Assembly: GCA_016710435.1 (NCBI GenBank)
Contig: JADJVV010000004.1
Coordinates: forward strand, 1-15,918
Reading direction: 5' to 3'
Length of the DNA: 15,918 nucleotides
Origin: Hyphomicrobiales bacterium
GTDB lineage: Bacteria; Pseudomonadota; Alphaproteobacteria; Rhizobiales; Aestuariivirgaceae
The number at the start of each line of letters is the position of its first letter. Position 1 is the first letter of the stretch. A program made the position numbers and the translations under genes. The notes beneath the pieces were generated by a model, which was given only the letters and a program-made list of their open reading frames with translations, did no database searches and had not been told where the DNA came from. Shown here in pieces: positions 7,984 to 13,803 of this stretch.

Positions 7984-8198
7984 GGTCGTCCCCACACTTT
8001 CGGGATACTCCGCAGATGCGCCTCATGCGCCCACAAAAACATCTGCTGCAACTGCTTCCGCGCCTCATCAATACTCATCATCGCCCGCGTCGGATCGGTA
8101 GCCGCATTGTCGATTGCACTGTCCAGCATGTCGACGATCTTGTTACGATTCGCCTTCATGTCCCAATGATCCGCACTCACGATGTTTCTCCCATACAT
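7980..8198 (-). CDS. Small hypothetical protein, helical, 72 aa
   Basis: The product starts MYGRNIVSADHWDMKANRNK, followed by IVDMLDSAIDNAATDPTRAM and DEARKQLQQMFLWAHEAHLR. It is mostly charged helix with no membrane segment. A weak AGGAA lies about 10 bases before the ATG at 8198. The gene overlaps the end of the endolysin gene by 22 bases. An internal ATG (DMKANRNK) would avoid most of the overlap but has a poorer ribosome site. No family is recognised. Confidence 0.6.
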   Translation of the reverse strand: MYGRNIVSADHWDMKANRNKIVDMLDSAIDNAATDPTRAMMSIDEARKQLQQMFLWAHEAHLRSIPKVWGRP

Positions 8199-8641
8199 TG
8201 TTGGTGTTCCTGCTGCCGGCGGATAGTGAGTCCGCGCAACGGCTTGCCTTTGAACTTATCCCAAACGAGTATCTGCTGGCATGCGCCAATGTAGTCTCCG
8301 GCGTTTAGCTTGCGCACCAGTGTCGAACCACAGAACGCACCGGGGCCGATGTTGTACGCCAGATTTACGTAAGCGTCATACTCGTGCTGATGCAGCGGAA
8401 CCCTGACGCAGTGTTTTAGCGCGCCTTCAAATTTTTGTACGTCATGCAAAGCGCGCTCCAGCGCCTTCGGCGGCGTAATCGTGTCACCAGGCTTGACACC
8501 ATCGGTCGTGCCGAAGCCGATCGTCGGAACATCACCGGGCACCGGCACGTACGCCCGGTCCCGGTAGCCCTCGAAGATCGCAAGGCTCACCAGCGCAGTG
8601 GCAGATAACGACAGGGCGGCAGTAGCGCGTCGATCAATCAT
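8177..8641 (-). CDS. SAR endolysin, GH24 lysozyme
   Basis: Residues 1-22 (IDRRATAALSLSATALVSLA) form a weakly hydrophobic Ala/Ser/Leu segment, typical of a signal-arrest-release domain. It is followed at once by the catalytic segment FEGYRDRAYVPVPGD and VPTIGFGTTDGV, with Glu24 the likely catalytic acid and Asp37/Thr40 the likely partners. LNAGDYIGACQQILVWDKFK matches the C-terminal lobe of the family. At 154 residues the length is normal. The enzyme cuts peptidoglycan glycan strands after release from the inner membrane. Its ATG overlaps the stop of the upstream holin candidate by 8 bases, so the two are likely co-translated. Confidence 0.9.
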   Translation of the reverse strand: MIDRRATAALSLSATALVSLAIFEGYRDRAYVPVPGDVPTIGFGTTDGVKPGDTITPPKALERALHDVQKFEGALKHCVRVPLHQHEYDAYVNLAYNIGPGAFCGSTLVRKLNAGDYIGACQQILVWDKFKGKPLRGLTIRRQQEHQQCMGETS

Positions 8642-8891
8642 TGCCGGCCTTAAATTCTTCGTCTGTCGGACGGTCTGTGGCTCGACGTTCCAGATCAGGC
8701 TGGTCGAGGATGCGCGCCACAGTACCTATGCAAGCTGACAGTGCCGCAAGGATGGAAAACACACCCTGTGGTATTCGATTGGCGAAGATCGGCAGTGCCG
8801 CATCTATACCGGCGAACAAAGCGGCGACGAGCATCCAGCGGATAGACCACGCCTTCGTGATGATGCGCTTCCAGTTCTGTACCAGTGTCAT
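8634..8891 (-). CDS. Holin-like membrane protein, 85 aa
   Basis: The product starts MTLVQNWKRIITKAWSIRWM. Two membrane segments (WMLVAALFAGIDAALPIFA and GVFSILAALSACIGTVARI) follow, then a charged tail ending RPTDEEFKAGND. The N-W-x-x-I...A-W-S-x-R pattern with two hairpin helices matches a phage holin family I recall. It would permeabilise or depolarise the inner membrane and so activate the SAR endolysin encoded next. The start overlaps the preceding stop (ATGA). Confidence 0.75.
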   Translation of the reverse strand: MTLVQNWKRIITKAWSIRWMLVAALFAGIDAALPIFANRIPQGVFSILAALSACIGTVARILDQPDLERRATDRPTDEEFKAGND

Positions 8892-9007
8892 CCTCGTATC
8901 CCCAATACCTCGGTGATCTTCTGATGCGCAGCCACTGGGTCGTGGATCAGCACCACCACGAATGCAGTGACGGCCCGGAACAGTCGCTTAAATATTGTCG
9001 CAATCAT
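8888..9007 (-). CDS. 39-aa membrane peptide in the lysis cassette
   Basis: The product is MIATIFKRLFRAVTAFVVVL followed by IHDPVAAHQKITEVLGIRG. It has one short hydrophobic helix after a basic N-terminus. The ATG lies inside the last codons of the upstream holin candidate (20-base overlap). Its TGA overlaps the ATG of the next gene, so it is tightly coupled on both sides. A longer start at 9103 would run deep into the neighbour and lacks support. It could be an antiholin or modulator; that is inference from size and place. Confidence 0.5.
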   Translation of the reverse strand: MIATIFKRLFRAVTAFVVVLIHDPVAAHQKITEVLGIRG

Positions 9008-9302
9008 GGCGGTGCTTGACCAATGGGCACTGCGTACAAATAGCTTCCCTGCGTTCCTCTTTGCGCCGGTCGAAATCCCCGGACTTGACATATTCCTTGA
9101 CAAGGTTGAAATGCTTTTGCCGAAAGTAAAAGTTGATCATCGCCGCCGTCACGCCGCCGCCGAAGGCTATGAACAGACCAATGAACATGCCCAGTTCTTG
9201 CGACGTGATGCCGAAGTACGCGGCGATCCCAAGTCCGCCCGCCGCGGCTGCCGTGGCGACCTTCTGCGTAACGGGTACTGCGATGGTTTCGTGGAGGTTC
9301 AT
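8988..9302 (-). CDS. Second holin candidate, 104 aa
   Basis: The product starts MNLHETIAVPVTQKVATAAA, with two hydrophobic segments (ATAAAAGGLGIAAYFGI and LGMFIGLFIAFGGGVTAAMI). A charged tail follows with YVKSGDFDRRKEERREAI, ending CTQCPLVKHRHDCDNI. Two short helices, the first Ala/Gly-rich, recall class II holins or pinholins. The C-terminal CxxC plus H-x-H-D-C cluster could bind metal. AAGGAG lies close before the ATG, inside the Rz/Rz1 coding end, and the ATG overlaps the Rz1 stop. Confidence 0.75.
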   Translation of the reverse strand: MNLHETIAVPVTQKVATAAAAGGLGIAAYFGITSQELGMFIGLFIAFGGGVTAAMINFYFRQKHFNLVKEYVKSGDFDRRKEERREAICTQCPLVKHRHDCDNI

Positions 9303-9553
9303 TCACCTTCTCCTTGCCCATTCCTTGGCGGAATCGAGATTGATCGCGGCTTCACTGCCTTCTTCAACGAGTCCTGAAACCTCGTCATCGAGTCGTTGTA
9401 GCGCCGCGCCAAGCTCGGGCCGGTCGAAGCAGGCTCGGTCAGGACTGTCGGGAGTGGAGGCGGCGACGGGCACGTAGCTGCCACGGGTACGGGTGTTGCG
9501 CAGGCGCTGATTGTCAGCGCGCAGAGTATCGAGATCGCGTTTCGTGGCAGCAT
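9299..9553 (-). CDS. Rz1: Rz1-like outer-membrane spanin lipoprotein
   Basis: The product starts MLPRNAISILCALTISAC, a lipoprotein signal with lipobox I-S-A-C and lipidated Cys18. It is followed by ATPVPVAATCPSPPPLPTVL, the Pro-rich segment usual for Rz1. The mature part is about 67 residues. The gene lies almost entirely inside Rz in another frame, the classical embedded arrangement. The lipoprotein should sit in the outer membrane and bind Rz across the periplasm to fuse the two membranes at lysis. Confidence 0.9.
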   Translation of the reverse strand: MLPRNAISILCALTISACATPVPVAATCPSPPPLPTVLTEPASTGPSLARRYNDSMTRFQDSLKKAVKPRSISIPPRNGQGEGE

Positions 9554-9785
9554 CGGTCTGCTCCTTGTTGAGTTTGTCCCTGGACTCCTGCGCCGCCGTC
9601 GCCTTCTGCGCCGCCACGCCTTGCGCCTTCACGGTCGCCACGAAGCCATCGAACTTGGATTGTACCGCATCCAGCCGCCAGCCCTGCGCCGTCCACGCGG
9701 CGGCGCCGCCGGCCACGCCGCCCGCCGCGGCGATCCACAGGATCAGCAGCGGGTTGCCGACGATCTTACCCAGTATCCAGTTCAT
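9303..9785 (-). CDS. Rz: Rz-like inner-membrane spanin
   Basis: Residues about 10-32 (GNPLLILWIAAAGGVAGGAA) form one N-terminal membrane anchor. A long Gln/Ala/Lys/Arg/Asp-rich coiled-coil region follows (VQSKFDGFVATVKAQGVAAQ to RDLDTLRADNQRLRN). After a Cys-containing stretch (SPDRACFDRPELG) the protein ends ALQRLDDEVSGLVEEG...EWARRR. Its 160-residue length and type II topology are normal for an i-spanin. The ATG overlaps the stop of the tail gene (ATGA), linking lysis to late virion expression. Confidence 0.9.
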   Translation of the reverse strand: MNWILGKIVGNPLLILWIAAAGGVAGGAAAWTAQGWRLDAVQSKFDGFVATVKAQGVAAQKATAAQESRDKLNKEQTDAATKRDLDTLRADNQRLRNTRTRGSYVPVAASTPDSPDRACFDRPELGAALQRLDDEVSGLVEEGSEAAINLDSAKEWARRR

Positions 9786-11434
9786 GGGGCCTCCACGAAT
9801 GTTTCACGGCGCCCGGTTTCTGCGAACACTTCGGAGAAACCGTGTTCGACGAACATCTCTTGCGGGCGTATCACGCCTCCCGACAGCGGCGGCGACAGCG
9901 CGCCCGCGTACCCGGTAGCCAGTATGCCAGATAGGTTCAAGGCGAACGATGGGGCTAGCGAGCCGTACTGCCCCGTGCTGGCAACGCCGGTGAGCGCGAC
10001 GAACGTCCCAGTCGATGGGCTGAGCGTACCTACCGCGCCGGTAGCGGACACGCCCGAGACGGACAGGCCGAACCCCGAACGAGCACGCCTGCCGCGCCGG
10101 TAGCGGACACGCCGGCGACGGATAGACTGAAGCCCGGAACGAGTAGTCCGACAGCCGACGCGCCGGCGACGCCGGCAAGCGCGACAGTGGTTCCAGAGAC
10201 TGGGGTCAGCGTGCCCGCAGCGCCTGTCGCCGCCGCGCCTGTAATGGACAAGCTGAACGCCGGCGCAAGTGAACCTGTGGCTCCAGTGCCGACGGCGCCG
10301 GTGAGCGCGACAGTGGTGCCGGTGACTGGAGTGAGAACGCCGACCGCCCCCGTGGCCGCCGCGCCGGCAAGGGCCGCGATGATGGATGGAACCAGTAGTC
10401 CGACCGCGCCAGTAGCTGCGGCACCGGTGAGTGCGACCGTCACCCCTACCGTTGGCGTGAGGGTACCTACCGCACCGGTTGCCGCCGCGCCGGACAGCGC
10501 TACAGACATCGACGGGGCCAGCGACCCTGTCGCGCCAGTAGCTGCGGCACCGGTGAGTGCGACCGTCACCCCTACCGTTGGCGTGAGGGTACCTACCGCG
10601 CCCGTGGCGGCTACGCCAGCAAGGGCGTTGGTGATGGTCGGAGCTAGCGCCCCCGCCGCTCCTGTGGCGGCTACGCCTGAGAGCGCGAGCGTCGCACCCC
10701 CCGTACTCGGCACCCAGATGTCTATCGGCGGCGATTCGAATATCTGCCACGGGTTATCGACCAGTGCCCAGGCTTCTGCCGCCGTAAGCGAGACATTGAG
10801 CCACTGCGCCAAGGCAATGCCTCCACCCCACGGATAACTATATCCGCTGCCATTGTATTGGCCGTATGCCAGGCGAGTAAGCGCAACAAGAGCACCGACG
10901 TTTGTCGAGGAGGACGCACTACTACGGCTCACATTTCCTGCGCCGTAAACCCTTACATCTGTCGCCGAGCCAAATACTGCCACAGCCGTAAACGGTTCGC
11001 CAAAGGAGAAAATCTGCGCGCTAGTAGCCGTTGCGCTTGTCGTGCCTCCTATATGCTGCGCTACTACGGAGCCATCGCTTTTGCCAAAAAATCGGACTGT
11101 TTTATCGCTCGCCGTGGCCAACATGGACGGGCAGCGAAAGTCGACCATTGCCCGGCATCGACCCCGGGAAAACAAAACTCAGCGGGTAGTTGGCAGAAAC
11201 AGCCAGATTGCGTAGGTAGCCGTTCGTATCATCGGTGAGGGAGATTATCCGCCCTTGCCGTGATACCCTGGAAGAAACCCCAGAGCCCGCCGTAAGCGGT
11301 ACGCCCGACGTATCCAACCGGCCAAAGCCGCCCGGCTGCAAGCCGTAGAGCGGGCGCAGTTCCTGCCTTACCCTAAGCGGGTCCTGCGGCTGCTCACCGC
11401 AGAGTTCAACCTACTCTGCGAAATACCCCGCCAC
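9782..11434 (-). CDS. Phage tail/appendage protein: LamG-like domain plus about 13 Ala/Gly/Thr repeats
   Basis: I place the start at GTG 11434, directly after the stop of the upstream gene (AGYFAE, one frame change, then PLRVRQELRPLYGLQPGG). The LamG-like part includes RLDTSGVPLTAGSGVSSRVS, NYPLSFVFPG, a frame change near 11145, then SDKTVRFFGKSDGSVV. It closes with GGIALAQWLNVSLTAAEAWA and LVDNPWQIFESPP. ALxxNPWQLF is the usual end of such domains in phage proteins. Then come about 13 repeats of 20-22 residues with core LTGAAATGAVGTLTP, alternating two variants, probably forming a fibrous stalk. The C-terminus, GGVIRPQEMFVEHGF...TFVEAP, follows a last frame change near 10075. The protein likely contacts the host surface. 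The repeat DNA is itself highly repetitive. Confidence 0.7.
10405..10599. repeat. Exact 69-base direct repeat inside the tail-protein repeat array
   Basis: Bases 10405-10473 and 10531-10599 are identical over 69 bases, offset by 126 bases (two protein repeats). The rest of the array, about 9900-10690, diverges more. This points to recent duplication or gene conversion of a two-unit block. Confidence 0.9.
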
Positions 11435-12487
11435 CTACTGCCCTTGGACGTAGAACGGCACGATGTCGAAGCGGAAGTTTGAATCGGTCGCATTGACCGT
11501 CGCACCGCTGGCGTTGTAGGCAACGATGCTCGTGTACCGCTGCGTGAACTGGAACCTTCCAGAAGCGACGCACTTCTCGCTGGCCGCAGCGTTCTCGCTC
11601 ACGACGTAGCCGATGAATCGCAGGTTGCGGCGCATGTCCACGTCGCCGAGTGCAGCATCACTTGCGCCGATGTCGCCATCTATTTGCGTGCTGTCTGCGT
11701 CAGGAGCCCCAGCCACATACAATTCCAGTCCGAGACCCTGCGTTGGCGTAGCCTGAAACTGCACTTCGCAAGACCACTCGTACCACATAGGTCGCGGCGC
11801 AGCACCCCAGTCGATCTGATCGGATACGCGGCCGTTGGCGTTGGTCACACCTTCCACCGAAAACGCCGATGCGGCTCCAGCCTCGCCATTGACGAGCTTC
11901 GAGGTTCCCTTGCGGATGTAGCTCTCGTTGGCCATGATCCAGCTATTCCACATTTCGCCAATGTCATTGACGTTGAGCTCGCCCTCGAATACCAGATTGC
12001 CTGGAATGCCAGTAGTTCCAGTGCCAGTTGCGAATACACGTTCCGCAACCGTTGCCAGTCGAGTAATGGTGGCTTTTACGCGGCTTGCTCCTGCCCAGCC
12101 AGCGTCTTGCGTCGCTCCACCAATGCCGGACGGAACATTCTGCAAAGCATCCGATAGGCCATTACGAAGGTTCGGCCTGCCCGTCCCGATGCTGTCACGC
12201 CCCTGAAGCAGGACTTGCAAGTTGATCTGCTTCGATTGGCACAGCAGCAGGCGATTGGTCTGGATTGCGCTGCCATCGGGCGTGTCTGCCGGCGTGAGGC
12301 GGTCCCACAGGATTGCATCGGCTACCTCGTCCGCCGGAACGGTGCTGCGCCACACGTAGAACGTGCTGGGCAGGTTCAGTAGGCGGGCCAATTCGGTGTC
12401 GTTTCGGCTTGCCCCTGCTGCTTGCACTGCCGGATCGACCGACGCGAGAACGGCGGCTTTGAGTGTTTGAAGTTGTGCTGGTGTCAT
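11435..12487 (-). CDS. 350-aa phage protein, apparently two families joined
   Basis: The first half (MTPAQLQTLKAAVLASVDPA, then STFYVWRSTVPADEV, GRPNLRNGLSDALQNVPSG, AERVFATGTGT, then NLVFEGELNVNDIGEMWNS) matches, from memory, a phage protein of about 170-185 residues. That protein normally ends near this point. The second half begins MANESYIRKGTSKLVNGEAG and continues AFSVEGVTNANGRVSDQIDW, VDMRRNLRFIGYVVSENAAA, then IVAYNASGATVNATDSNFRF. It resembles a small separate phage protein, likely beta-rich and virion-associated. The junction is at about 11935-11950, where a one-base loss would turn AGC TGG into AGC TGA just before the ATG. It could be a real fusion or one inserted base. AAGGAG lies 7 bases before the start. 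Confidence 0.65.
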   Translation of the reverse strand: MTPAQLQTLKAAVLASVDPAVQAAGASRNDTELARLLNLPSTFYVWRSTVPADEVADAILWDRLTPADTPDGSAIQTNRLLLCQSKQINLQVLLQGRDSIGTGRPNLRNGLSDALQNVPSGIGGATQDAGWAGASRVKATITRLATVAERVFATGTGTTGIPGNLVFEGELNVNDIGEMWNSWIMANESYIRKGTSKLVNGEAGAASAFSVEGVTNANGRVSDQIDWGAAPRPMWYEWSCEVQFQATPTQGLGLELYVAGAPDADSTQIDGDIGASDAALGDVDMRRNLRFIGYVVSENAAASEKCVASGRFQFTQRYTSIVAYNASGATVNATDSNFRFDIVPFYVQGQ

Positions 12488-12498
12488 GGTAGTGCTCC

Positions 12499-12963
12499 TT
12501 ATGCGATCCGAAGCAACGCATTACTGGCGTCGTTGGTCGGCATGGTCAGCGTGAACGTGCCGGCCGTGATCGACTGCGACGAGAACGTGTGCACGCTGAT
12601 CTGCTTGTCGCTCTGCGAGCTGTTATACAGCACGCAGGCATCGAACGCGCCCGACGACGTGAGCGCAGCCCACGTGAAGCTGGCGCTCGGCGTGAAGATG
12701 CCCGTCGTGCCGCTCGTGCTCGGCGCCGTGTCATCGTCACCGTGACGCCGCCCTGCGTGTAGTTGCCCGACGCCGCGAGTTCGCCGGTCGTGTTATACAC
12801 GGTGTCCGCGACGCCACGCGACGCCGATGCCAGGGAACAGCGCCGCCTTGACGACGTCCGCCGTGGATACGGTGCGTGCGGGAACCCCGTGCCGGGGCCG
12901 AGGGCGTGGATACCTGTGAGAAGCTCCCTTGAACGACGTGCACATGCCGGCGCTGTTAGCCAT
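12499..12963 (-). CDS. Conserved phage structural protein, about 150 aa
   Basis: I use ATG 12963 (MANSAGMCTSFK). After frame changes it reads ELLTGIHALGPG, TVSTADVVKAALF, SRGVADTVYNTTGELAASGN, YTQGGVTVT, TAPSTSGTTGIFTPSASFTW, DACVLYNSSQSDKQISVHTF and ends TFTLTMPTNDASNALLRIA before TAA. This matches, from memory, a common phage protein with M-C-x-S-F-K at the start, G-G-V-T-V-T in the middle and T-M-P-T-N-D near the end. It is usually called structural or hypothetical. AGGAG precedes the ATG. An upstream ATG at 12970 meets TAA after three codons. At least three frame changes are needed. Confidence 0.7.
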
Positions 12964-12985
12964 TTGTCATACTCCTTTGAGTTAA

Positions 12986-13174
12986 TTAGAACAGTGAAAC
13001 GCTGGCGGCGCCAGCAACGGGTTTAAGAACGACGGCGGCGGAACGATGGACGAGTTCGCCGTCGTGCCAGTATTCAACCCACTCGGTCGTCTCGTTGGCG
13101 TCATCCAGCCCGCCGGTTCGCTTTTCGAGCAGGGACTCGTCCATGAGCCCCTTGGTCGTCGTGATCAATGCCAT
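12986..13174 (-). CDS. Small hypothetical phage protein, 62 aa
   Basis: This intact frame starts MALITTTKGLMDESLLEKRT, followed by GGLDDANETTEWVEYWHDGE and LVHRSAAVVLKPVAG, ending VSLF. GAGGAG lies 6 bases before the ATG. The start L-I-T-T-x-x-G-x-M-x-E-x-x-L and the W-x-E-Y-W...G-E-L-V-H-R-S segment resemble small proteins found in the same place in related phages. The function is unknown. It is probably a beta-rich chain. Confidence 0.7.
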   Translation of the reverse strand: MALITTTKGLMDESLLEKRTGGLDDANETTEWVEYWHDGELVHRSAAVVLKPVAGAASVSLF

Positions 13175-13184
13175 TTCAATCTCC

Positions 13185-13780
13185 TCAAGTTGTGGTTACT
13201 TCGGTATCTACGGTGACGGCGCCCGACATCACGAGGCTCACTACACCGGTAGCCGACACCAGCTCCAAGTCATACACGCCTTCCAGCCACGTGATGGCCG
13301 CCGTGTCGGCTGCCGAGATGGTAAGCGCAATAGTTTTGGCGGCGTTGTCGAGCGCGATGCGTGCGTTGGTCGTGTCGAGCCGGAGCAACTCGGTGCCACC
13401 GACGACATCCTTGATGGACATGCGCGCCGTGAAGCCGGTCAGGTCGACAGGCGTCTTGTACTGGAGATAGCCGCCGGACGTGTACGTCGAATAGTTCGTC
13501 GAGTTCACGTCGTTCAGCGCCACGGTGCTCGTGTCAGGCACTGTCGCGCGACGGTAGTCCGTGGATCTGGGCGGCGTGTTCTTGGCGTTGATCTGCCGCA
13601 TGCCGCCGGCCGACACGACCGCCACGCGCCAGCCGTCGGGGACGCCGTGTGCCGAACTGGTGATGACAGCCGGCGCCGCCTTCGTGATCGCCGTGATGGC
13701 GGCTGGACGAACGGCAGCGTCGCCCAACGAACGATCAGCGAGAACGTCTTGCCTTGCTCTATCTTCAGGTCGTCGGTCAT
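13185..13780 (-). CDS. Phage protein with FCCH-like domain
   Basis: The product starts MTDDLKIEQGKTFSLIVRWA. A frame change near 13705 leads to RPAAITAITKAAPAVITSSA, HGVPDGWRVAVVSAGGMRQI, STVALNDVNSTNYSTYTSGG and LQYKTPVDLTGFTARMSIKD. The end is TLSITWLEG-like ITWLEGVYDLELVSATG...TVDTEVTTT. The I-T...P-A-x-I-T-x-x-x-H-G-x-P-D-G part resembles the FCCH-type insert seen in many phage virion proteins. It lies inside a scaffold beginning G-x-T-F-S-L-x-x-R-W and ending G-V-Y-D-L-E-L-V-S. AAGGA precedes the ATG. It is probably a minor virion protein, of about 198 residues. Confidence 0.7.
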
Positions 13781-13803
13781 CGTATGTCCTTCATTTCATT
13801 GTA

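Noticed and set aside
9860..10700. CRISPR-like array
   Set aside because: The repeats are coding, divergent, in register with codons, and lack unique spacers. They encode Ala/Gly/Thr protein repeats.
10187..10837. Long plus-strand open frame over the tail repeats
   Set aside because: It is the antisense shadow of the repeat array. The minus-strand frame has the LamG-like domain, coupled neighbours and sensible composition.
9782..11434. Variable region of a diversity-generating retroelement
   Set aside because: No reverse transcriptase frame and no template-repeat pair were found. The only near-identical repeats are the tandem protein units, without adenine-biased differences.
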